Assembly (NCBI GenBank): GCA_042091375.1
Contig: JBELHO010000008.1
Span: 33,899-97,898 of the forward strand
Source: JBELHO01 sp042091375
Lineage (GTDB): Bacteria; Pseudomonadota; Gammaproteobacteria; Enterobacterales; Alteromonadaceae
Reading direction: 5' to 3'
Length of the DNA stretch: 64,000 bases
Shown: in pieces, positions 56,164 to 64,000 of the stretch
Layout: the number at the start of each line of letters is the position of its first letter
Position numbering within the stretch: position 1 is the first letter of the stretch
Translations under genes and position numbers: made by a program
Notes under the pieces: model-generated
Told to the model about the DNA's origin: nothing
The model's input: the letters and a program-made list of their open reading frames with translations, nothing else
Database searches by the model: none

Positions 56164-57705
56164 TTAATCAGCTAAGGGCCGCATGTGGGGGAACAATATC
56201 ACATCTTTTATGGTTGGCGAGTCGGTAAACAACATCACTAAACGATCAATACCTATGCCCTCACCAGCGGTCGGTGGCAGTCCATATTCTAAAGCTTGAA
56301 TATAATCGGCGTCATAATGCATGGCTTCGTCATCACCAGCATCTTTGCCCGCCACCTGATTTTGAAAACGAGCGGCTTGATCTTCGGCATCGTTGAGCTC
56401 TGAGAAACCATTGGCGAGTTCGCGACCACCAACAAAAAATTCAAAGCGATCAGTAATGAAGGGGTTGTCATCGTTGCGACGAGCAAGTGGTGAAACTTCC
56501 CACGGATATTCAGTAATAAAAGTCGGCTGATCTAACAAATGTTCCGCGACCTGTTCAAAAATTTCACAAATATACTTACCTGGTCCCCAAACCTTTGCAG
56601 CATCGGTTTCTTTTACGCCGACGCTTTTAGCCATGGCTTTTAAGGCAGTAAAGTTTTCTTCTGGATTGCGCAATACCTGCTCATCTAAGCCATCACTATG
56701 GGCTAAAATAGCATCAACCATAGTTAACCGCTGAAACGGTTGACCAAAATCATAAAATTTCTCTTCTACCACTTCACCTTCTGCATTTTTAACGGTATTG
56801 CGGATCACTGTATCACCCATCACTTCTTCAGCTAAAGTGCGCAGCATCTGTTCGGTTAAATTCATCAGATCGCGATAATCAGCATAAGCTTGATAAAATT
56901 CTATCATAGTAAATTCAGGGTTATGGCGAGTCGATAAGCCTTCATTGCGGAAATTGCGATTAATTTCAAATACTTTTTCAAAACCGCCAACCACCAAGCG
57001 CTTTAGGTAAAGCTCAGGAGCAATACGCATATACATATCTATATCTAAAGCGTTGTGAAAAGTTTCAAACGGTTTGGCTGTGGCACCACCGGGAATGGTT
57101 TGCAACATTGGCGTTTCAACCTCGATGAAATCGCGCTCGGCAAGAAACTTGCGAATGCCTTCGACAATTTTAGAACGTATTTTAAAGGTATCTCGGGTTT
57201 GTTGATTAATGATCAAATCAACATAACGTTGCCGATATTTGGTTTCTACATCAGACAAGCCGTGAAATTTCTCTGGCAGTGGCCGCAGTGATTTAGTCAA
57301 CAACTGATATTTGTCCATGTTGACATACAAATCGCCTTTACCTGACATATGCATGGTGCCAGTGACCCCAATGATGTCACCAATATCTAAAGTGCCGTAG
57401 CGCGCTTTGATCTCTTTTTGCACGGTTTTATGAGCATAGGCCTGAATGCGCCCTGTCATGTCTTGCAATACTAAAAATGGCCCGCGTTTTGCCATTACCC
57501 GACCGGCAATACTGTATTCTGAGGTTTCAGCTTCAAGCGTTTCTTTATCTTTTGCCCCATGAGCCGCTTGTAAATCAGCGGCATAGTGTTTTCGTTGAAA
57601 CTGGTTAGGGTGGCCGTTGGCCGAGCAGTTTTCGCGAATGTGCGCCAATTTGCCGCGACGTTCGGCAATCAATTTATTTTCGTCTGTATTTGCTTGATCA
57701 GTCAT
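56164..57705 (-). CDS. lysS: Lysyl-tRNA synthetase (class II)
   Basis: A 513-residue class II enzyme. The N-terminal OB-fold anticodon-binding domain lies at about 60-160 (YSIAGRVMAKRGPFLVLQD). Catalytic motif 2 is seen in FEINRNFRNEG with MIEFYQAYAD downstream, and motif 3 in GEGIGIDRLVMLF. It charges tRNA-Lys. It is last in the dsbC-recJ-prfB-lysS set, 58 bases after prfB, and ends at the shared terminator. Confidence 0.97.
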   Translation of the reverse strand: MTDQANTDENKLIAERRGKLAHIRENCSANGHPNQFQRKHYAADLQAAHGAKDKETLEAETSEYSIAGRVMAKRGPFLVLQDMTGRIQAYAHKTVQKEIKARYGTLDIGDIIGVTGTMHMSGKGDLYVNMDKYQLLTKSLRPLPEKFHGLSDVETKYRQRYVDLIINQQTRDTFKIRSKIVEGIRKFLAERDFIEVETPMLQTIPGGATAKPFETFHNALDIDMYMRIAPELYLKRLVVGGFEKVFEINRNFRNEGLSTRHNPEFTMIEFYQAYADYRDLMNLTEQMLRTLAEEVMGDTVIRNTVKNAEGEVVEEKFYDFGQPFQRLTMVDAILAHSDGLDEQVLRNPEENFTALKAMAKSVGVKETDAAKVWGPGKYICEIFEQVAEHLLDQPTFITEYPWEVSPLARRNDDNPFITDRFEFFVGGRELANGFSELNDAEDQAARFQNQVAGKDAGDDEAMHYDADYIQALEYGLPPTAGEGIGIDRLVMLFTDSPTIKDVILFPHMRPLAD

Positions 57706-57763
57706 CTTGTTTCTCAGTTAAAAGTTAGTTAAAGCCATTTGCTTTGACTAGGTTACAACGCAG

Positions 57764-58862
57764 TTATATACCAGATTTAAGGCTGGCTTCTAAAAACTTA
57801 TCGAGATCGCCATCGAGTACCGCTTGCGTATTGCGGTTTTCAACACCAGTGCGGAGATCTTTGATGCGGCTATCATCTAAAACGTAGGAGCGAATTTGAC
57901 TGCCCCAGCCAATATCTGATTTGCCGTCTTCTAATTCTTGTTTACCTTCGTTTTGCTTTTGCATTTCCATTTCATACAGTTTAGCTTTTAACAGTTTCAT
58001 CGCTGTAGCACGGTTTTTGTGCTGAGAACGATCGGCCTGACAAGCCACAACCGCACCAGAAGGCAGGTGGGTGATGCGTATTGCTGAATCAGTTTTATTG
58101 ACGTGTTGGCCACCGGCCCCAGAAGCGCGAAAAGTATCGATGCGCAAGTCGGCAGGGTTTATATCAATATTAATGTTGTCATCAATCTCAGGATAAATAA
58201 AAGCTGAAGCAAAAGAGGTATGGCGGCGACCACTTGAATCAAACGGCGACTTGCGCACTAAACGGTGTACCCCGGTTTCGGTGCGCAACCAGCCATATGC
58301 GTATTCACCGCTATACTTAATAGTACAGCCCTTAATACCGGCGACATCACCATCACTGACTTCAATCACTTCAGTCTTGTAACCGTGCGCCTCCCCCCAA
58401 CGCAAGTACATACGCATTAACATTTCAGCCCAATCTTGCGCTTCAGTACCACCAGAGCCCGATTGGATATCTAAATAACAGTTATTTTCGTCTTGCTCAC
58501 CAGAAAACATACGGCGAAATTCTAATTTTTCCAAACTGGCTTCTAAGGCGTTAATTTCCGCTTCAGCATCGGCAAAGGTATCGGCATCGTTTTCTTCAAC
58601 AGCCAATTCCACTAGACCTTCTACATCTTCACAACCACTGTGCATCGAGGTGATGGTATCGACCACGACTTCCAGAGATGAGCGTTCTTTGCCTAGTGCT
58701 TGGGCGCGCTCGGGATCATTCCAAATCTCTGGCGATTCCAATTCGCGAATGACTTCCACCAGTTTCTCTGCTTTTTGATCGTAGTCAAAGATACCCCCGA
58801 AGCAATTCAGTGCGTTGGCGAATTTCTTTGATCTTAAACAAAACGGGGTTAACTTCAAACAT
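57764..58862 (-). CDS. prfB: Peptide chain release factor 2, with programmed +1 frameshift
   Basis: RF2 of 365 residues, the E. coli length, read from ATG 58862 (MFEVNPVLFKIKEIRQRT). Codon 26 is an in-frame TGA at 58787-58785 in the context GGGGGTATCTTTGAC. A +1 shift at CTT skips one T and continues as DYDQKAEK to 57764. The second frame has the tripeptide anticodon SPF (RKSPFDSSG) and the catalytic GGQ (GAGGQHVNKT). It ends translation at UGA and UAA. The shift self-regulates RF2 level, so this is not a pseudogene. Confidence 0.96.
58784..58800 (-). promoter_or_regulatory. prfB +1 frameshift site
   Basis: Minus strand reads CGGGGGTATCTTTGACT: an internal Shine-Dalgarno-like GGGGG, a 3-base spacer, the slippery CTT and the stop TGA followed by C. 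This is the well-known RF2 autoregulatory signal, and its hallmark spacing is kept here. Confidence 0.95.
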
Positions 58863-59062
58863 CACTAATTTGGCACCTTGAAACAATTAAAACAGTCATT
58901 AAAAACACAGCTTCAGTGATTAATCCACAGTTTATGACTGATGGTTAATCCTGATAGTTAATGCTGAGGGTAAAAACAGTCGGCTATTGTAGCTTAAATA
59001 GTAAGGCAAATAAACGCATCAATGCCTGCTGCGCTATATTTTTATCGACGTTAGTCAATAGC

Positions 59063-60790
59063 TTATTCAGCTGATTGTATTGATTCGACCATTAGCTGCA
59101 GCGACTGTTTGCCGCGGTAAACATTAATATCTAAACGATACGCCAGTTGTACTTGCCTCACTTGCTGATCAGGCCATTTCGCAACATCGACATTAAAGGC
59201 TATGCCATCAAATAGTTGCTTGTTGTGTTCAACCACTATTTTTAAGTGCTTGCCACCGACAATGCGCTGCTGAATTAAGGTAAATTCATCGTCAAATAGC
59301 GGCTCGGCAAAATTTTGTCCCCACGGGCCTGAATCTCTGAGTAGTTCGGCAAAAGACAAGGTCATCTGCGCAGTGGGTAAACGGCCGTCACTGTATAATT
59401 TACCTTGTAAACAATCGATATCGAGCCATTGTTGAGCGGTTTGCGCAAATACTCGTTGAAATTCATCAAAACTGTCTTTGTGCAGAGATAAACCAGCGGC
59501 CATAGCATGTCCACCAAATTTAACGATTAAATGTGGATGCTGACTGCTAATATGCTCCAATAAATCACGAATGTGCAACCCCGGAATCGATCGCGCAGAA
59601 CCTTTTATTTCATCGCTGTTGTCAACTGCGGCAAAAACGACACTGGGCCGGTGATATTTTTCTTTAATGCGACCCGCGACAATGCCAATCACTCCTTGGT
59701 GCCAATCCTGTTGAAACAGTGCAATAGCAAAAGGTAACTTATCATCAACAAAATCAAGATTGTTGATGATAGCTTCAGCTTCTTGTTGCATGCCTTGCTC
59801 GATTTCACGACGGGTTTTATTTAAATCATCTAAGGTAGATGCCATAGTGCGCGCTTGATTAATATCCGTTGCTAATAAACAATGGATCCCATAAGACATA
59901 TCGTCAAGGCGTCCAGCAGCATTGATCCTTGGGCCTAAAGCAAAACCAAAATCACTTGCCGTTAGCCGCCCTTGATCTTTGCCAGCAATTTCTATTAACG
60001 CTTGAATACCCGGTCGGGTCGCACCGGCGCGAATGCGTTTAAGTCCTTGCTCAACTAAAATGCGGTTATTGCTATCCAATGACACTACATCAGCGACTGT
60101 TCCCAAGGCGACAAGATCTAATAGCTGAGCAATATTGGGCTCGTCAATACCTCGTTGTGCAAACCAATTGTGGTCGCGTAGATATTTGCGCATCGCCAGC
60201 ATAAAATAAAAAGCAACACCCACACCAGCTAATGATTTACTGGGAAAATCACAGGCGTCTTGATTGGGGTTAATTATCGCATCAGCAATGGGCAGAGACT
60301 TACCGGGTAAGTGATGATCGGTGACAATAACCTGTAAACCAAGGGATTTAGCGCGAGCAACGCCGGCAATACAACTAATGCCATTATCTACAGTGATCAA
60401 TAACTGAGCCCCCGCTTGCGCAGCCATATCAACAATTTGCGGAGTCAGCCCGTAACCATATTCGAACCGATTAGGCACTAAGAATTGGTGACTATGGCTA
60501 CCGAAAAGATTGAGAGCTGTGATCATTAACGCCGTACTGGTTGCGCCATCAGCATCAAAATCACCAATAATAAAAATAGTCTCTTGTTGCTGCAAAGATG
60601 AATACAACACCTCACAGGCAGCTGCTACGCCAGCCAATTGCTCAACCGATATCAATTGCTTGGCAGTGAGTAATAATTGTTGCTCACAACTGATCCCTCG
60701 GGCAGCATAAATCTGTTTGATGATAGGATCTAGCGAATCAGGTAAGTGACTGTCGTCAACACGCTCCCTGCGATGTATTACTTTTTCCAA
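59063..60790 (-). CDS. recJ: Single-strand-specific 5'-3' exonuclease RecJ
   Basis: A 575-residue DHH-family nuclease. Motifs include IGDFDADGATSTAL (motif I), ITVDNGIS, VTDHHLPGKS (DHH), GPRINAAGRLDDM and the DHHA1 segment FGGHAMAAGL. It works in mismatch repair and RecF recombination. It lies 37 bases downstream of dsbC and upstream of prfB on the same strand, as in E. coli. Confidence 0.96.
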   Translation of the reverse strand: MEKVIHRRERVDDSHLPDSLDPIIKQIYAARGISCEQQLLLTAKQLISVEQLAGVAAACEVLYSSLQQQETIFIIGDFDADGATSTALMITALNLFGSHSHQFLVPNRFEYGYGLTPQIVDMAAQAGAQLLITVDNGISCIAGVARAKSLGLQVIVTDHHLPGKSLPIADAIINPNQDACDFPSKSLAGVGVAFYFMLAMRKYLRDHNWFAQRGIDEPNIAQLLDLVALGTVADVVSLDSNNRILVEQGLKRIRAGATRPGIQALIEIAGKDQGRLTASDFGFALGPRINAAGRLDDMSYGIHCLLATDINQARTMASTLDDLNKTRREIEQGMQQEAEAIINNLDFVDDKLPFAIALFQQDWHQGVIGIVAGRIKEKYHRPSVVFAAVDNSDEIKGSARSIPGLHIRDLLEHISSQHPHLIVKFGGHAMAAGLSLHKDSFDEFQRVFAQTAQQWLDIDCLQGKLYSDGRLPTAQMTLSFAELLRDSGPWGQNFAEPLFDDEFTLIQQRIVGGKHLKIVVEHNKQLFDGIAFNVDVAKWPDQQVRQVQLAYRLDINVYRGKQSLQLMVESIQSAE

Positions 60791-60827
60791 AATAAATCAC
60801 CTGGCAATAAAGTATGCACTGCTCCGC

Positions 60828-61601
60828 TTAACTATCATTAGCTACGTCTTGTAATATTTTCAATAGGTCGTCAGGTTGGCGGTAACCCGGCATAAGCATG
60901 CCATTCGCCAAGATAAGTGCCGGTGTAGAATTCACTCCTATTTGCCGACCAAAGGCAAATTCTTCTGCAACTTTTTTATCGCAAATGCGCGCTGCAACAG
61001 ACGAGCCAGCTTTAGCTTTGGTCATCGCCATATTGGGATTTTCATGACACCAAATAGAGCGCAAATCTTTAAAACCTTGGGTGTATTCACCCAGTTGATC
61101 TTTGATCCCAGCACGGGGATAAGCCATGTATCTTATGGTAATACCTTTGGCGTTGTACTCATCCATTTGTTGGTGCATTTGTCGGCAATAACCACAAGTA
61201 ATATCAGTGAAAACCGTCACCACATATTTTTCATTTTTAGCGGGAAAGACAATCATATCTTGTTCAAACTGCCCTAAACCGTCAACTCTGACTTTGGCCA
61301 AGCTCGATTCGGTGTAATTAACAGGGCGACCGTCGCCAATGCCATACATATTACCTTGCAACAAAAATTGCCCATCTGCACTGCTGTAAAATATCCCTTG
61401 ATTAGTGACCAGTTCTAATAAGTCCGGCATTGGTGATACTCTTACCGAAATAACCTCTAAACCTATGGTTGCCCTGATTTTCTGCTTTAACTGTTGTTGT
61501 ACTTTAGCATTGACACTCGCAGTGGCTTTGCCCGCAGTTTCAGCAGCAAAGCTATTTGCAATAAATAAAGATAATAAAAAAACAACGCTATATTTAACCA
61601 T
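60828..61601 (-). CDS. dsbC: Periplasmic disulfide isomerase DsbC
   Basis: About 257 residues with a signal peptide (MVKYSVVFLLSLFIANSFAAE) from ATG 61601; the in-frame extension to 61703 lacks a signal start. An N-terminal dimerisation domain is followed by a thioredoxin domain with the active site TCGYC, preceded by TVFTDI, and by the cis-Pro segment NSTPALIL. It reshuffles wrong disulfides in exported proteins. It heads the dsbC-recJ-prfB-lysS row. Confidence 0.95.
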   Translation of the reverse strand: MVKYSVVFLLSLFIANSFAAETAGKATASVNAKVQQQLKQKIRATIGLEVISVRVSPMPDLLELVTNQGIFYSSADGQFLLQGNMYGIGDGRPVNYTESSLAKVRVDGLGQFEQDMIVFPAKNEKYVVTVFTDITCGYCRQMHQQMDEYNAKGITIRYMAYPRAGIKDQLGEYTQGFKDLRSIWCHENPNMAMTKAKAGSSVAARICDKKVAEEFAFGRQIGVNSTPALILANGMLMPGYRQPDDLLKILQDVANDS

Positions 61602-62015
61602 AAGTGTGTTACTCAACTGTGTATTATATTGTGATTTGGATGCGGTAAACCGCGTAAAAAATGTGAGAGCCAGTATCTTTATCGCAAAATTTAGCATTGG
61701 CAAAGGCCGTATTGGCAGACAACCGATAAAGATAATATTCCAGCTAGCATATGGCCAATAAAACTAACGTGAAACGATGTAAAAAGCAATCGACACAACC
61801 AAGATAATCGACTACTGAGTGGATAAATTGTAGTGAGTTGATAGCTAGACAATATTTTTTATTCGAAAATTTAACGGTTTGCAGAAAAAAACACCAAACT
61901 GCCAAAGATAAGCCGATAATTTTTCATCGAAAATCTGCGGTAGCATCTTAGTCATCTGATCTGATAAACTGCACTGGCAATTTATTCCTCTTTACAAAAA
62001 CTCAGGTTCACTGTC
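61602..62015. other. Divergent intergenic region dsbC/fldB
   Basis: 414 bases without a gene; shared upstream region of two divergent genes. In E. coli xerD occupies this place, between dsbC and fldB. I saw no remnant of a tyrosine recombinase in any frame here. Nothing else was recognised. Confidence 0.6.
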
Positions 62016-62540
62016 ATGAAAATAGGCTTATTTTACGGTTCAACTACCTGTTACACCGAAATTGCCGCAGAAAAAATTCAACAGCAATTACTTCCCATTG
62101 ACGTTGAGTTATTCAATATCAAAGACGTGCCATTGGCAACCTGCCTGAGTTTTGATTTACTTATCTTCGGTATTTCAACATGGGATTACGGCGAGCTTCA
62201 AGAAGATTGGGAAAGCCATTGGTCAGATATTGCTGAGTTAGATCTCAACGGCAAAATTGTCGCCTTGTATGGCATGGGTGATCAAATAGGTTATACCGAT
62301 TGGTTTCAAGACGCCCTAGGTATGTTACACAGTGAAGTGATCCCACAAGGCGCTTATGTCATTGGTCAGTGGCCTAACTCGGGTTACGATTTTACTGCCT
62401 CAAAAGCACTCACCGCCGATCAACAGCACTTTGTTGGCCTAGCCCTTGATGAAGATAATCAATACGATTTGTCAGCGCAACGCATCACACAATGGTGCCA
62501 GCAAATTCAGACAGAAATCGACACAATATTGACTGATTAA
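62016..62540 (+). CDS. fldB: Flavodoxin FldB
   Basis: A 174-residue long-chain flavodoxin. The FMN phosphate loop is FYGSTTCYTE (8-17), the isoalloxazine loops are in STWDYGELQEDW (near 54-65) and YGMGDQIGYTDWF (near 90-102). It is close to E. coli FldB (173 residues) over the whole length. It carries electrons in reductive enzyme activation. Divergent from dsbC. Confidence 0.93.
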   Translation: MKIGLFYGSTTCYTEIAAEKIQQQLLPIDVELFNIKDVPLATCLSFDLLIFGISTWDYGELQEDWESHWSDIAELDLNGKIVALYGMGDQIGYTDWFQDALGMLHSEVIPQGAYVIGQWPNSGYDFTASKALTADQQHFVGLALDEDNQYDLSAQRITQWCQQIQTEIDTILTD

Positions 62541-62652
62541 TGGCAATTTTATCGCTGTTGTGAGTTTTTACTCGGAATTTTACTAACAAGCTTAGTAAAT
62601 TAGCGCATTTAGCTCTATAATCGAAACAATTTTATTTTAATGATAGTTAATT

Positions 62653-63894
62653 ATGTTTGCGCAGTTTGACCTAGACTCTGAATTACTCGCTGGTATTGAA
62701 AATGCCGGATATACAAAACCCACTTCCATTCAATCCTTGGTTTTACCAGAAGCCATGGCCGGTAAAGACGTTTTAGCATCAGCCCCCACGGGAACAGGTA
62801 AAACCGCGGCTTTTTTACTACCTGCCGCCCAACATTTACTCGATTATCCGCGCACTAAACCGGGTTTTCCTAGGGTATTAGTATTGACCCCGACCCGAGA
62901 GCTTGCCATTCAGATCCATCAACAAAGTGAATTGTTGACCTCGTTAACCAATATTAAAAGCGGAGTGATCACTGGTGGTGTCAATTACGGTAGCCACAAA
63001 CAAATATTAACTGAAACCACAGATCTGCTGATTGCCACCCCTGGCCGCCTGCTTGAATACATAGAAAATGAACAATTTGATCCGCGTGAAATTGAAATAT
63101 TAATTTTAGACGAAGCCGATCGCATGCTAGACATGGGCTTTACCGATACTATTAATCGCATTGTCGGCGAAGCCAGATGGCGCAAACAAACCATGTTGTT
63201 TTCAGCCACCCTTGCCGGTGCTGGGGTATTAAAATTCTCTAAACAACTGCTCAATGAACCGGTATTTTTAGAATCGAATCCATCGCGCAAAGAGAAAGCA
63301 AAAATTCATCAATGGTTGCATTTAGCTGACAGTAAAGCCCATAAAATAGATTTATTGCTCAACTTACTCAAACAAGCAGATATTAAACGGGCGGTGGTTT
63401 TCGCCAATAAGCGCGAAACAGTTCAACACCTGTCGGGCAAATTATATGCCGATGATATTCCCTGCGCTTGGCTCGAAGGTAACATGCCGCAAGATAAGCG
63501 CAATAAAGCCGTTGCCCGCTTAAAAGACGCCAAGGTCAATGTGATGCTAGCCACAGATGTAGCTGCTCGAGGCTTAGATATTGATGACATCACTCATGTG
63601 ATTAATTTTGATATGCCCCGCAAGGCGGATATCTATTTGCATCGCATTGGCAGAACAGGACGAGCAGGCAATAAAGGCACCGCCATTTCTTTAGTTGAAG
63701 CTCACGATATGGCTGTAGTCGGTAAAATAGAGCGCTACATGGATGAACGCCTTTCACGTCGAGTCATCGAATCACTGCGCCCCAAACACAAAGAAGCTAA
63801 GGTCGCTTTAAAAAAAGCCAAAGTAAAAAAATCAACTGCCCAAAAAAAAGCCAAAGCAAAAAAACAAGTCAAGAAAAAAAACAAAACACAATAG
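62653..63894 (+). CDS. srmB: DEAD-box RNA helicase SrmB
   Basis: A 413-residue DEAD-box helicase with all motifs: APTGTGKT (I), PTRELA (Ia), TPGRLLEY, DEADRMLDMGF (II), FSATL (III), the VINFDMPR strand and HRIGRTGRAG (VI). Segments EARWRKQTMLFSATL and the RVIESLRPK C-end follow SrmB of E. coli, which acts in assembly of the 50S ribosomal subunit. A Lys/Ala-rich tail (about 375-413) should bind RNA. Confidence 0.92.
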   Translation: MFAQFDLDSELLAGIENAGYTKPTSIQSLVLPEAMAGKDVLASAPTGTGKTAAFLLPAAQHLLDYPRTKPGFPRVLVLTPTRELAIQIHQQSELLTSLTNIKSGVITGGVNYGSHKQILTETTDLLIATPGRLLEYIENEQFDPREIEILILDEADRMLDMGFTDTINRIVGEARWRKQTMLFSATLAGAGVLKFSKQLLNEPVFLESNPSRKEKAKIHQWLHLADSKAHKIDLLLNLLKQADIKRAVVFANKRETVQHLSGKLYADDIPCAWLEGNMPQDKRNKAVARLKDAKVNVMLATDVAARGLDIDDITHVINFDMPRKADIYLHRIGRTGRAGNKGTAISLVEAHDMAVVGKIERYMDERLSRRVIESLRPKHKEAKVALKKAKVKKSTAQKKAKAKKQVKKKNKTQ

Positions 63895-63907
63895 CCATTA
63901 ATTATAG

Positions 63908-64000
63908 TTTATTGGTTTAGGTTTTAGGTTTTGGGTTTTAGGTTCTGGGTTTTAGGTTCTGGGTTTTAGGTTCTGGGTTTTAGGTTCTGGGTTTTAGGTT
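63908..64000. repeat. G-rich 14-bp tandem repeat running off the window
   Basis: After an irregular GGTTTTAGG start, the unit GGTTCTGGGTTTTA repeats at least four times to the last base, so the array continues outside. It starts about 15 bases after the srmB stop. The regular GG/GGG runs on the plus strand could fold as a G-quadruplex. Confidence 0.9.

Noticed and set aside
57764..58862. prfB as a frameshifted pseudogene
   Set aside because: The in-frame TGA has the canonical RF2 frameshift context and the rest of the protein is intact.
63908..64000. A chromosome-end telomere
   Set aside because: The repeat follows an ordinary gene and bacteria of this group have circular chromosomes; the window edge is arbitrary.

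Overview
The window reads as chromosome of a marine gammaproteobacterium of the Alteromonadales, most like the Colwelliaceae (Colwellia/Thalassotalea type). This is an inference from low-to-moderate GC by eye, a complete sodium-pumping NADH:quinone reductase operon, a large TonB-dependent receptor paired with a secreted S9 peptidase, and gene orders shared with Vibrio and Enterobacteria (bolA/nqr/apbE/nqrM/dinB; yajG/ppi/ampG; fldB/dsbC/recJ/prfB/lysS). It is a draft scaffold: five gaps of exactly 100 N (440-539, 8073-8172, 18200-18299, 18766-18865, 25695-25794) all sit at repeats. I saw no rRNA, tRNA, CRISPR array, insertion sequence or prophage.

Layout. 1-2.6 kb: two tandem paralogous secreted Sel1-repeat proteins, duplicated with their flanks. 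2.6-4.4 kb: a coupled pair for a lambda P-like helicase loader and a DnaT-like protein, with no phage genes beside it. 4.6-7.9 kb: DUF3010 protein, a small unknown protein, a GNAT acetyltransferase, a secreted M20 peptidase. 8.2-12.6 kb: a sugar or sugar-acid catabolism cluster (SDR dehydrogenase, lactonase-type amidohydrolase, AsnC/Lrp regulator, enolase-superfamily dehydratase, class II aldolase). 12.8-17.8 kb: small membrane protein, ThrE-type exporter, TetR regulator, PilZ-like protein, chemoreceptor, DUF2897 protein and PpiC. 17.8-19.3 kb: gene-free, dominated by a hexanucleotide satellite. 19.3-25.5 kb: TonB-dependent receptor, S9 peptidase, metallo-beta-lactamase-fold hydrolase. 26.0-40.2 kb, minus strand: bolA, a TRAP transporter, fabV, nqrABCDEF, apbE, nqrM and dinB. 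40.3-46.0 kb: AlkB-like dioxygenase, rlmG, a YajG-like lipoprotein, cyclophilin, an unknown protein, an AmpG-family transporter, a small membrane protein. 46.1-50.6 kb: an ABC ATPase and a permease fused to an M1 aminopeptidase. 50.8-56.1 kb: YkvA-like DUF1232 protein, DUF3667 protein, YdiJ-type FAD/Fe-S dehydrogenase. 56.2-63.9 kb: lysS, prfB (with the programmed +1 frameshift), recJ and dsbC on the minus strand, then fldB and srmB on the plus strand.

How the genes work together. NqrA-F form the sodium pump; ApbE attaches FMN to NqrB and NqrC, and NqrM is needed for its maturation. The TonB-dependent receptor and S9 peptidase suggest uptake and breakdown of peptides. The 8-12.6 kb cluster has the enzyme types for oxidation, lactone opening, dehydration and aldol cleavage of a sugar.

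The most unusual trait is a set of unrelated short tandem repeats (periods 6, 7, about 11, 14 and 15 bp), several of which lie 30-60 bp upstream of start codons. I found no convincing new multi-gene system. The best leads are these satellites, the stand-alone lambda P/DnaT loader pair and the ABC-permease/aminopeptidase fusion.
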